Origin: Bacteroidota bacterium
Lineage (GTDB): Bacteria; Bacteroidota; Bacteroidia; Bacteroidales; Prolixibacteraceae
NCBI GenBank assembly: GCA_030632865.1
Contig: DAOVTY010000040.1
Span: 1-15,785 of the forward strand
DNA length: 15,785 nt
Direction of reading: 5' to 3'
Positions 1 through 5,922 of this stretch are shown piece by piece. How positions within the stretch are numbered: position 1 is the first letter of the stretch; each line of letters opens with the position of its first letter. A model generated the notes under the pieces. It was not told the DNA's origin and did no database searches. It worked only from the letters and a program-made list of their open reading frames with translations. The position numbers and the translations under genes were made by a program.

Positions 1-480
1 AAATCCTTGTAGAATTAAACCTCTAAAAATAAGCTCTTCAATAATTGGTGCTATAATAGCCACTTTCATAAATGCTCCCCACCAGCCAAAATCACCTTCA
101 AAAATTTTGTCAAATAGTTCCCAAAACCATGCAGGCGCTGGTATAAATTTACCCATCCATCCACCAACAATTTCTAATAAATTATGTGCAGCCCATAAAA
201 ATGTAGTAATTGGGATTAAAATTAGTGGGTTGAAAAATTTTAAAGGAAATATATGAGATAAAGGTGCTTTAGATTTTTTATATCCGTAGTAAAGTATGAA
301 AAGAACGGATCCAACACCCAGAATAATTTTTTTTAATGGATTATATAAATAGTCTGTTCCGTTGTAATAATCGTAAAGTGCCAACGGAAAATCAACCACC
401 GTTTGAATAAATATATACAAGATAATTAAGTGGATTGCCTGTAATATGGTTGGGTAATATTTTTGACGAATTTCATTCAT
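1..480 (-). CDS. CPBP family intramembrane metalloprotease (partial, C-terminus beyond window)
   Basis: This is the first 160 residues of a polytopic membrane protein, read leftwards and cut by the window edge. Hydrophobic segments lie near residues 12-32, 50-66, 84-104 and 134-147. Near residues 148-154 sits EELIFRG, the EExxxR motif 1 of the CPBP (CAAX protease/bacteriocin-processing, ABI) family, whose glutamates act in the membrane-embedded active site. Motifs 2 and 3, with the catalytic histidines, would lie outside the window and cannot be checked. Family members process prenylated proteins or bacteriocins, or have unknown substrates; no substrate can be named here. The ATG at 478-480 is the only good start, since no in-frame ATG lies close upstream. 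It follows the GtrA-like gene by 35 bp on the same strand, so the two are probably co-transcribed. Confidence 0.85.
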   Translation of the reverse strand, partial: MNEIRQKYYPTILQAIHLIILYIFIQTVVDFPLALYDYYNGTDYLYNPLKKIILGVGSVLFILYYGYKKSKAPLSHIFPLKFFNPLILIPITTFLWAAHNLLEIVGGWMGKFIPAPAWFWELFDKIFEGDFGWWGAFMKVAIIAPIIEELIFRGLILQGF

Positions 481-515
481 TTTCAATAAATAAAGATATA
501 GAAATAAACAACAAA

Positions 516-1037
516 TTAACGTGTAATTTTTTCAGCATCAACAGGTTTTATTGTTTTAAACGAAAAATAGTGTTGCAGCAGATAACTATAAACAACTACA
601 ATAATTGTTGTTATAGCTTTCGAAAGTGTTGCGTACAAACCTGCATACTCAACAAACAGTTTAATAAAAATATAGTTGAGAATTATTGCTCCGGCTACAG
701 TAATCCCATATCTTAATAGTTGTATTTTGCCTTTTAATTCTGAACCCGTAAATGTTACATATTTTGCCAACAAAAAACCAGTTGAAAATGTAATTGGGAA
801 TACCAATAAAAATGCTGCGATGTGTGGACTTATTGCAATAAAACCTAAGTCAACAATTTGCATATCGAGAATGTATCGGTAAAAAATAAAGTATAGAAAT
901 AAATCGAGAACCAAATTTGCTCCACCAGTTGCAGCGTATCTGAAAATTTTAATGGGGATAAATCGTAAAAATGGGAAATAGAACCAATCTACAAATCCGA
1001 TAATGAAGTTTCCAATTTTTTCAAGAAAGTTTCTCAT
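516..1037 (-). CDS. GtrA family membrane protein
   Basis: A 173-residue protein with about four membrane segments (near residues 33-56, 66-92, 106-127 and 134-155). FRYAATGGANLVLDL near residue 32 and YSYLLQHYFSF near residue 150 match the start and end of the GtrA fold. GtrA-like proteins are small inner-membrane proteins associated with moving polyprenyl-linked sugars across the membrane for polysaccharide or teichoic-acid decoration. No glycosyltransferase partner is visible in the window, so the sugar and acceptor are unknown. A hydrophobic N-terminal stretch of about 30 residues precedes the core. It starts at ATG, 108 bp after arfB on the same strand, and is followed after 35 bp by the CPBP protease gene. 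Confidence 0.85.
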   Translation of the reverse strand: MRNFLEKIGNFIIGFVDWFYFPFLRFIPIKIFRYAATGGANLVLDLFLYFIFYRYILDMQIVDLGFIAISPHIAAFLLVFPITFSTGFLLAKYVTFTGSELKGKIQLLRYGITVAGAIILNYIFIKLFVEYAGLYATLSKAITTIIVVVYSYLLQHYFSFKTIKPVDAEKITR

Positions 1038-1145
1038 TTAAAAACAGTGATAGTTTTGTTCCTTGCAAAGAAATAAAAATGGAACGAATTAAAGAAAAAT
1101 AATGTATCTATTGAGGAAATTAAAAATTGTCAAAAGTATTTGCAG

Positions 1146-1562
1146 CTATTCGTCAGGCAATTTTCTCATCTGTTTTTTCTGGCTTATTTTCTTTTTGTTA
1201 TCTAGTCTTTTTACACGCGATGCAAAAGTGGGAGAAGTTTTGATTCTTCTTTTTGTTGGTGTTAAAGCTTTTTCTATTAGTTCGAAAAATTTAGCTGTTA
1301 CTTTTTCGCGGTTGCGCCATTGAGAACGTTCAGATTGTGCTACTAAAATTAATTCGCCATCTAAATTAATTCGATTTTTTAGTTTGGTTTGAATTTTATG
1401 CTTCTCGTGGCCTAAAAGAAATGCTGACGCAATAATTGAAAAACGAAGTTCGACTCTAGTGTTTACTTTATTTACATTTTGGCCACCTGGCCCGCTACTT
1501 CTGCTCGCCGAAAATACAAACTCTGTTGCTAACCTCCTTATTCTCTCCTCCGAAATAATCAT
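1146..1562 (-). CDS. arfB: alternative ribosome-rescue factor ArfB (peptidyl-tRNA hydrolase)
   Basis: A 138-residue protein of the ArfB/YaeJ/ICT1 family, which enters the A site of ribosomes stalled on truncated mRNA and hydrolyses peptidyl-tRNA. The catalytic GGQ lies in SSGPGGQNVNKVNTRVELRF (roughly residues 22-41), the class I release-factor motif followed by the typical NVNK. The C-terminus is rich in Lys and Arg (KRRIK, KRLDNKKK), as expected for the tail that inserts into the empty mRNA channel. Length matches the E. coli protein (about 140). I chose the ATG at 1560-1562; a GTG one codon upstream is also in frame. It lies 40 bp downstream of the Crp/Fnr gene on the same strand, so the two may share a transcript, although a functional link is not evident. 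Confidence 0.93.
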   Translation of the reverse strand: MIISEERIRRLATEFVFSASRSSGPGGQNVNKVNTRVELRFSIIASAFLLGHEKHKIQTKLKNRINLDGELILVAQSERSQWRNREKVTAKFFELIEKALTPTKRRIKTSPTFASRVKRLDNKKKISQKKQMRKLPDE

Positions 1563-1605
1563 CACATAAATACTTAATTAATTTAATACTTTAAACTCAG
1601 CATTG

Positions 1606-2286
1606 TCACCCATTTTTACTAATCGATTCTAGCTTCTCCGAATCTGAAATTTCAATTCTTTTACCTCTCAGTTTAATAATTTTTTCTTTTTCCAATTCTT
1701 TTAAAAATTTAATTGCGCTTTCGGTTGAGATAGATGAAAAGTCTGCAATATCTTGTCTGGTAAGAAAATTAAAAATATCCTCTTTTAAAAAATCATCTTG
1801 TGAGAGATATAGCAAGCCGGAAGCCAGTTTTCCTCGCATTTGTTTATACGATATATTTTTAATAATCTCGAAAAGGTGTCTTTCGTTTTTGTAATTTTCA
1901 GATGTTATTTCTAATGCAAATTCTGGATTGTCGATAAGACTTTGTTTCAAACTCTCTTTTTCAATCATACAAATAACCGAGTCTTTAATTGCTTGTGTAG
2001 AGTAGGTATGTATGTTTTCGCCAAAAAGCGAAGAGAAAGCAAGGAAATCGCCTGTTTTAGCCAAACTAACATTAATTTGTTTGTCGTACCCGGTTTGTAA
2101 ATAAACCTTAACCAAGCCTTTAACAACGTAAATTACGTATGGTGCAAAGGCTCCCTGTTTAAAAATATTCTCGCCCTTTAAATAGGTAATTTGAGTTTTG
2201 TTTTGATTTAGTTTGGAGAAATCATCTAAAGTGAGAATCTTATTTTTTCCTGAACTTGTTTGCTCGCTATTTTTTAAATCTTTCAT
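1606..2286 (-). CDS. Crp/Fnr family transcriptional regulator
   Basis: A 226-residue regulator with a cyclic-nucleotide-binding-like beta barrel (about residues 20-125), a dimerisation helix (about 126-145) and a winged helix-turn-helix (about 150-215). LTRQDIADFSSISTESAIKF (residues 175-194) aligns with the HTH of E. coli Crp; E189 and K193 fall at the DNA-contacting Glu and Arg of Crp/FNR. The N-terminus has no cysteine cluster, so it is unlikely to sense oxygen through an FNR-type Fe-S cluster. The Crp-type cAMP phosphate-binding motif is not obvious either, so the effector is unknown. It is transcribed divergently from the NifX-like/thioredoxin block, the usual layout for a local regulator. 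An AAGGAG eight bases before the ATG is one of the few good ribosome-binding sites in the window. Confidence 0.93.
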   Translation of the reverse strand: MKDLKNSEQTSSGKNKILTLDDFSKLNQNKTQITYLKGENIFKQGAFAPYVIYVVKGLVKVYLQTGYDKQINVSLAKTGDFLAFSSLFGENIHTYSTQAIKDSVICMIEKESLKQSLIDNPEFALEITSENYKNERHLFEIIKNISYKQMRGKLASGLLYLSQDDFLKEDIFNFLTRQDIADFSSISTESAIKFLKELEKEKIIKLRGKRIEISDSEKLESISKNG

Positions 2287-2292
2287 TATATC

Positions 2293-2298
2293 TCAACT
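2293..2298 (-). promoter_or_regulatory. Shine-Dalgarno site of the Crp/Fnr gene
   Basis: On the minus strand AAGGAG lies about eight bases before the ATG of the regulator gene, with TTGAGATA between. Most other genes here have no such motif, so this supports the chosen start. Coordinates are accurate to a few bases. Confidence 0.5.
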
Positions 2299-2308
2299 CC
2301 TTGTTTTT

Positions 2309-2333
2309 TTACAGAATTACAGAATTACAAAAT
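2309..2333. repeat. tandem 8-bp repeat with three TTACA half-sites
   Basis: TACAGAAT occurs twice in direct tandem (2310-2317, 2318-2325), followed by TACAAAAT (2326-2333). This places TTACA at 2309, 2317 and 2325 with an exact 8-bp period. The array lies across the predicted start of the Crp/Fnr transcript. TTACA is also one arm of the inverted repeat at 2463-2477, on the other side of the same intergenic region. It may be an operator array, but it could also be simple AT-rich repetition. Confidence 0.4.
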
Positions 2334-2359
2334 TATCAAAACCTTTGTTAAACAACAAT
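2328..2359 (-). promoter_or_regulatory. candidate promoter of the Crp/Fnr gene
   Basis: On the minus strand TAATTTTG (2328-2335) fits the Bacteroidota -7 consensus TAnnTTTG. ATTG (2356-2359) lies 20 bases upstream as a -33 element, within the usual 17-23. Transcription would start near 2321, about 35 bases before the ATG. The element overlaps the TTACA repeats, which would suit autoregulation. Confidence 0.4.
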
Positions 2360-2404
2360 AGCTAAGCATCAATATTAATTTTTTGTTATTTGACAGGAAA
2401 AAAA

Positions 2405-2418
2405 CTGAAATATTTCAA
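2405..2418. promoter_or_regulatory. FNR-like palindrome in the divergent region
   Basis: CTGAAATATTTCAA contains a perfect 12-bp palindrome (TGAAATATTTCA, 2406-2417) with the geometry of a Crp/FNR site: five-base arms and a four-base spacer. The TGA/TCA cores fit FNR-type recognition through the Glu and Lys seen in the regulator's recognition helix. Its centre is about 77 bp before the predicted start of the 2501 gene's transcript. It is a candidate operator from position and symmetry only. Confidence 0.35.
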
Positions 2419-2445
2419 CATTTATAATGGCACACTTAAATGCTA

Positions 2446-2481
2446 TTTGTTGTTATGAAATTTGTAACCGTATTACATTTG
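2446..2481 (+). promoter_or_regulatory. candidate promoter of the NifX-like/thioredoxin-like operon
   Basis: TACATTTG (2474-2481) matches TAnnTTTG exactly. Upstream, TTTG at 2446-2449 leaves a 24-base spacer, slightly long; GTTG at 2449-2452 would give 21. Transcription would begin near 2488, giving a leader of about a dozen bases before the ATG at 2501. The -7 element overlaps the right arm of the inverted repeat at 2463-2477. Confidence 0.4.
2463..2477. promoter_or_regulatory. inverted repeat TGTAA-N5-TTACA (candidate operator)
   Basis: A perfect 5-bp inverted repeat with spacer CCGTA overlaps the -7 element of the 2501 gene. A protein bound here would probably block RNA polymerase, so repression is the simplest reading. 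The half-site recurs as three direct TTACA copies near the divergent Crp/Fnr start. A five-base spacer is one shorter than the classic Crp site, and AT-rich DNA yields such repeats by chance, so the link to the regulator is inference. Confidence 0.35.
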
Positions 2482-2500
2482 CATCATATAAAAAATTGTA

Positions 2501-2848
2501 ATGAGACGAGTAGCAATTCCAATATCAAAAAATGAATTAAGCGAATTTTTCGGAGAGTGTAACCACTACGAAATTTTTGAAATTGACAAGAAAATTATTA
2601 ATTGTAAAATGGTTGAGATTCCTTTAGATATTAATATTTCTGAATTGCCAGAGTGGTTGAAAAATAAGGGTGTATCTGATGTAATTGCATATAAAGTTAA
2701 TAAACAAATAATTTCACTATTTGCATCTAATAAAGTAAATCTTTTTGTAGGAGTAGCTAAGAAATCGCCTTATGATTTAATAGATGATTACTTACAGGGA
2801 AAGTTAGAGTCAGACAAAAATATTATTGCCGAGATTACAAATAATTAA
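2501..2848 (+). CDS. NifX/NifB-type dinitrogenase iron-molybdenum cofactor domain protein (stand-alone)
   Basis: A 115-residue single-domain protein of the family whose members carry FeMo-co or its precursors (NifX, NafY, NifB C-terminus). The opening MRRVAIPISKN, the FFGECNHYEIFEID stretch (residues 16-29, matching the family's HFGRAxYFxIxD) and GVSDVIAYKVNKQI fit the RNase-H-like fold. C20 and H22 are potential metal or thiol ligands at the usual variable position; C35 is a second cysteine. No nitrogenase gene is visible, and stand-alone members are common in anaerobes without nitrogen fixation, so a role in metal or Fe-S handling or redox is more likely than cofactor assembly. It is first in the block divergent from the Crp/Fnr gene and sits 31 bp before the thioredoxin-like gene, probably on the same transcript. 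Confidence 0.8.
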   Translation: MRRVAIPISKNELSEFFGECNHYEIFEIDKKIINCKMVEIPLDINISELPEWLKNKGVSDVIAYKVNKQIISLFASNKVNLFVGVAKKSPYDLIDDYLQGKLESDKNIIAEITNN

Positions 2849-2879
2849 TTCAAAATAAAAACAATTTAAATTTTAAAGT

Positions 2880-3224
2880 ATGAAAATGTTACAGACAGTT
2901 GTTCATGAAATTGAGACAGCAGCAGAGTTAGAAAAAATGATTGCCGAAAACGAAAACGTAATGGTTTGTGCTGGACGAATGGGGCCAATGTGTATTCCGG
3001 TTTATGACGCAATGGAAGAGTTGGAAGAGGAGCGTACCAATATTAAATTTGCTTCTATGGCATTCGATACTCCTGAGGCAGGCATTATCCGTAATGCTCC
3101 TGAATGTAGAGGATTTATGGGATTACCATTTACAATGTTCTACAAAAATGGAAAAGTTGCACAGGCTACTACAAGTATTCTAAATATGCAACAAATTACT
3201 TCTATTTTAGATACACATTTTTAG
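2880..3224 (+). CDS. thioredoxin-fold protein with degenerate active site (MGPM-C)
   Basis: A 114-residue thioredoxin-like protein. The C-terminal half is clearly thioredoxin: GLPFTMFYKNGKV (residues 81-93) matches the cis-Pro strand and the turn after it. At the active site, CAGRMGPMCIPVYDAMEEL (residues 30-48) aligns with WCGPCKMIAP, but both cysteines of CGPC are Met (MGPM, 34-37) and a Cys follows at 38. C30 and C76 are other cysteines that might pair with it. Normal dithiol exchange through CGPC is therefore impossible; a monothiol, a shifted pair (C30/C38) or a binding role are options. It lies between the NifX-like gene and trxB but is separated from trxB by a hairpin terminator. It may be a dedicated partner of that reductase, but this is inference. 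Confidence 0.8.
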   Translation: MKMLQTVVHEIETAAELEKMIAENENVMVCAGRMGPMCIPVYDAMEELEEERTNIKFASMAFDTPEAGIIRNAPECRGFMGLPFTMFYKNGKVAQATTSILNMQQITSILDTHF

Positions 3225-3240
3225 TAGTAATTTCTTTTTT

Positions 3241-3278
3241 GATTGTCATTTCTGCTAATGCAGAAATGACAATCTTTT
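3241..3278 (+). terminator. hairpin terminator after the thioredoxin-like gene
   Basis: A perfect 15-bp inverted repeat (3241-3255 with 3260-3274, beginning GATTGTCATTTC) closes a TAAT loop and is followed by TTTT, the form of an intrinsic terminator on the plus strand. There is no A-run on its left, so it would not work well in reverse. It ends the 2501-3224 unit, or attenuates read-through into trxB, whose ATG is 33 bp downstream. The stem's composition differs from nearby AT-rich DNA, so it could be a member of a dispersed hairpin family. Confidence 0.75.
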
Positions 3279-3311
3279 AATTATTTTTTATTTAAATATA
3301 CTTTTTTAGTC

Positions 3312-4232
3312 ATGGACGAAATTTTCGATACAATAATAATTGGAGCAGGAGCAGCAGGATTAACAGCTGGAATCTACACTTCTAGGGCAAAACTTTCTAC
3401 TTTAATTTTAAACGAAGGTGCTATTGGTGGTCAAATGGTTTTTACCGAAGAGATTGCAAACTATCCGGGTGTTGCAACTACTAAAGGTTACATTCTTGCA
3501 AATACAATGAAAGTGCAGGCTAAAAGTTTTGGGTGTAAAATTAAATCGAATATAAAAATTACAAAGTATTCTTTTAACGAAAAGGTAAAAGTAGTTGAAC
3601 TTGAAGACGGAAGAATTTTTAAAAGTAAATCGGTTGTTTTAACTCCAGGCGGACGACCACGCTCGTTAAATATTGAAGGCGAAGAGCAGTTTAAAGGAAA
3701 AGGAATTTCGTATTGTGCAACTTGTGATGGCGACTTTTTTACAGGAAAAGAAGTAGTAGTAGTAGGTGGTGGAAACTCAGCTTTAGAAGAGGCAGTTGCT
3801 TTAACTACTTATGCTACAAAAGTTACTATTGTTCACCAATTCGATCATTTTCAGGCATTTGAACATGCAATTCAGGAAGCCCAGAAAAATCCAAAAATTG
3901 AATTTATAATGGAATCTGAGCTTCGTGGGTTTTACGGAACTGATCAACTTGAAAAAGTATCAATAGAACATCTTCCAACAGGAAAAACTGTAGAATTTAA
4001 AACTGATGGAACATTTATTTTTGTTGGTTATCAGCCAAATACAGAAAGTATAAAAGGGCTTGTAGAATTAAATGAGCGCAACGAAATTATTGTTGATGGT
4101 GACAAGAAAACCAATATTGATGGTGTTTTTGCTGCCGGCGATTGTATAGTAAAAAAATATCGCCAAGTTACTACGGCAGTTGCCGATGGTACAATTGCAG
4201 CATTAAGTGTTTCGGAGTATTTGAGAAACTAA
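3312..4232 (+). CDS. trxB: thioredoxin reductase, atypical pyridine-nucleotide site
   Basis: A 306-residue low-molecular-weight thioredoxin reductase (flavoprotein disulfide reductase). The FAD-binding GxGxxG is at residues 11-16 (GAGAAG); the redox disulfide CATC is at 135-138, followed by DGDFF; the nucleotide-binding VVGGGNSALEEA is near 150-161; and the C-terminal FAD motif GVFAAGDC...YRQVTTAVADG is near 271-293. Length is typical. The HRRxxFRA motif that binds the 2'-phosphate of NADPH is replaced by HQFDHFQA (175-182), losing all three arginines. This argues against NADPH as best donor and for NADH or another donor, while the retained GGGNSA argues that a dinucleotide still binds. The SLAC1-type gene starts 23 bp later. 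Likely clients are the neighbouring thioredoxins. Confidence 0.93.
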   Translation: MDEIFDTIIIGAGAAGLTAGIYTSRAKLSTLILNEGAIGGQMVFTEEIANYPGVATTKGYILANTMKVQAKSFGCKIKSNIKITKYSFNEKVKVVELEDGRIFKSKSVVLTPGGRPRSLNIEGEEQFKGKGISYCATCDGDFFTGKEVVVVGGGNSALEEAVALTTYATKVTIVHQFDHFQAFEHAIQEAQKNPKIEFIMESELRGFYGTDQLEKVSIEHLPTGKTVEFKTDGTFIFVGYQPNTESIKGLVELNERNEIIVDGDKKTNIDGVFAAGDCIVKKYRQVTTAVADGTIAALSVSEYLRN

Positions 4233-4255
4233 AACAAAAAAATAAATAATATAAT

Positions 4256-5206
4256 ATGAAAGAAAAATTAAAATATTTTCCAATTACAGCATTCTCAATA
4301 ATTATGGGACTGTCGGGGCTTGCAATTGTTTTTGCTAAGTTTTACCATATGCAATGGATGCCAAAAATATTTTATGATGGCATGTTATTTTTTACATTTG
4401 GTCTTTTTCTATTTTTCCTATTCACTTATGGAAGAAAAGCCATAAATCATTACGACGAAGTAAAAGCCGATTTTAAGCATCGTATTCGAATAAATTTCTT
4501 TTCAGCAATATCAATTTCGTTTTTATTACTGGCAATTGCATTTATGACTTATTGGCCATTTCTATCTTTGGTTTTATGGTGGGTTGGAGTAATTACTCAC
4601 ACCGTAATTATGTTTTACACAATAAGTTTTTGGATACAGCATAATTTTGAAATCCATGTTATGAACCCCGCATGGTTTATACCTGTTGTAGGAAATATAC
4701 TAGTTCCGGTTGCCGGTGTGGATTATATGCCTACAGCATTTTCATTTGCTTATTTCGCTATTGGTTTTTTCTTTTGGATAGTACTATTTGTGATTTTTAT
4801 GAACCGTGTGATATTTCATGATTTAATGCCGCAAAAATTTATTCCAACACTGTTTATATTAATAGCACCACCTGCAATAGGTTTTATTGCTTACATCCGA
4901 ATTGCTCAAAGCTGGGACAGCTTTGCAGTCTTTCTACTTTTTATTGCCTATTTCTTTGTAGTTCTCCTTCTGTTTTTATTTAGGAGTTTCCATAAACTGA
5001 AATTTTTTATTTCGTGGTGGGCATTTACATTTCCATTAATGGCAATTACTATTGCTTCAATTGTGGCTTACCAAATTTCAGCCTCCGAAATTTATAAATA
5101 TCTGTCATTCTTAATGTTTGTAATTGCAATTTTAACTGTTGCTTTGGTAACATGGAAAACCATTGGTACAATTCGTAAGGGAGAAATATGTGTGAATGAA
5201 GATTAG
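4256..5206 (+). CDS. SLAC1/TehA family anion channel (TDT family)
   Basis: A 316-residue protein with about ten membrane segments, almost entirely hydrophobic. Landmarks of the tellurite-resistance/dicarboxylate transporter (TDT) and SLAC1 family are FPITAFSIIMGLSGLAI (residues 8-24), NPAWFIPVVGNILVPVAG (137-154), APPAIGF (204-210) and SWWAFTFPL (253-261). In the solved Haemophilus TehA structure a phenylalanine gates the pore; F257 or F259 here is a candidate, which I cannot align exactly. Family substrates include chloride, nitrate, C4-dicarboxylates and, for yeast Ssu1, sulfite. The gene follows trxB by 23 bp and is probably co-transcribed, so export or passage of a small redox-related anion such as sulfite is a reasonable guess. 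The charged tail KGEICVNED lies outside the membrane. Confidence 0.88.
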   Translation: MKEKLKYFPITAFSIIMGLSGLAIVFAKFYHMQWMPKIFYDGMLFFTFGLFLFFLFTYGRKAINHYDEVKADFKHRIRINFFSAISISFLLLAIAFMTYWPFLSLVLWWVGVITHTVIMFYTISFWIQHNFEIHVMNPAWFIPVVGNILVPVAGVDYMPTAFSFAYFAIGFFFWIVLFVIFMNRVIFHDLMPQKFIPTLFILIAPPAIGFIAYIRIAQSWDSFAVFLLFIAYFFVVLLLFLFRSFHKLKFFISWWAFTFPLMAITIASIVAYQISASEIYKYLSFLMFVIAILTVALVTWKTIGTIRKGEICVNED

Positions 5207-5326
5207 GTAGAAGATAGAAGACGGAAGTCAGAAAAAAATAGAGATAAGTAATAAATTAGATATACAAAAATAAATAATTAGGTAGGACAGTTTAAAATTC
5301 CGGTCTTTGGTCTACTGTCTTCCGAC
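5207..5326. repeat. imperfect inverted repeat flanking an AT-rich intergenic spacer
   Basis: Just after the SLAC1 stop, a GA-rich stretch (5207-5231, GTAGAAGATAGAAGACGGAA onward) is matched in inverted orientation by a CT-rich stretch (5300-5326, CCGGTCTTTGGTCTACTGTC onward). Alignment of one with the reverse complement of the other gives about 17 of 23 positions. The arms are built from degenerate GAAGAC/GGAAGTC words. They enclose about 70 bp of AT-rich DNA, so the unit looks like a small non-coding inverted-repeat element or long hairpin. No open reading frame lies inside. Confidence 0.45.
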
Positions 5327-5339
5327 TAAATTTTATAAT

Positions 5340-5846
5340 ATGAAAACAAAAGTATTAACAATAGTAGCACTCATTCTTGGGTTTATAGTAGGAATCGTTT
5401 TCACTGCTGTAACAATTAGTGTATCATCAGGAGAGATGTTGGTAAAAGAGTTTAAAAGCCCGTACGATTTTGATAAAACAGTTACAGTAATGTCGGATAG
5501 AATTAATGCGGCTCCAGGATGGCACGTTACCGATGTAATAGATCAGAATAAAGAAGTAATTGCAAATGGTGGTTACGAGATTGGGAATTTTAAAATTGTA
5601 AAATACTGTCATGGTGGTTTTGCTGCTGAAATGTTAGAAGTTGACGACCGTAAAAAAACTGGAACTATGATGCCTAAATCGTTTGCTGTTTACGAAAAAT
5701 CAGATGGACAGGTATTTGTTTCTACTGTAAATGGTGCTGTTATGGGAAAATTGTTTGGTGGTGAAATTGAAAGAATAATTGAAGAATCATCTCTTGAAGT
5801 TGAAGATATAATGCGCTTTATAAATTTGAAATACACACTGTTTTAA
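5340..5846 (+). CDS. DUF302 domain protein with N-terminal membrane anchor
   Basis: A 168-residue protein with one N-terminal hydrophobic segment (about residues 5-27, after MKTK) and a DUF302 domain behind it. Within the domain, IVKYCHGGFAAEML (86-99), TMMPKSFAVYEKSDGQVFVSTVN (109-131) and the C-terminal helix IERIIEE fit the family. C90 is at the position of its frequent cysteine. The positive N-terminus suggests a signal anchor with the domain outside the cytoplasmic membrane. DUF302 has no defined biochemical activity and is often found near sulfur or redox genes. I chose the ATG at 5340: an in-frame TTG at 5307 lies inside the CT-rich repeat and would add 11 residues without the usual n-region. 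The OsmC-like gene starts 76 bp downstream. Confidence 0.85.
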   Translation: MKTKVLTIVALILGFIVGIVFTAVTISVSSGEMLVKEFKSPYDFDKTVTVMSDRINAAPGWHVTDVIDQNKEVIANGGYEIGNFKIVKYCHGGFAAEMLEVDDRKKTGTMMPKSFAVYEKSDGQVFVSTVNGAVMGKLFGGEIERIIEESSLEVEDIMRFINLKYTLF

Positions 5847-5868
5847 TAGGAATAATACGAACCTTATA

Positions 5869-5903
5869 AATATTTCTTTGTTGCATATTAAATAAAGAAT
5901 ATT
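5869..5903. repeat. imperfect hairpin between the DUF302 and OsmC-like genes
   Basis: AATATTTCTTT (5869-5879) pairs with AAAGAATATT (5894-5903) with one bulged T, giving ten AT-rich pairs around a 14-base loop. No T-run follows, so it is a poor terminator; it may be an mRNA processing or stability element, or chance. Confidence 0.25.
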
Positions 5904-5922
5904 CAAAATAAAAAAATAAAAA

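Noticed and set aside
435..882. Plus-strand frames overlapping the GtrA-like and CPBP genes
   Set aside because: They are antisense frames of two recognisable membrane-protein genes and resemble no family.
2390..2428. TTGACA and TATAAT words resembling a sigma-70 promoter
   Set aside because: The spacer is 27 bases instead of about 17, and Bacteroidota use a different consensus; TACATTTG at 2474 is a better element.
2501..2848. Evidence for a nitrogen-fixation gene cluster
   Set aside because: Only a stand-alone FeMo-co-type domain is present, with no nifH, nifD, nifK, nifE or nifN; such single-domain proteins are common outside nitrogenase.
5307..5339. TTG start for the DUF302 gene giving 11 more residues
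   Set aside because: The added residues come from the CT-rich repeat, and the ATG at 5340 gives a proper MKTK signal-anchor start.
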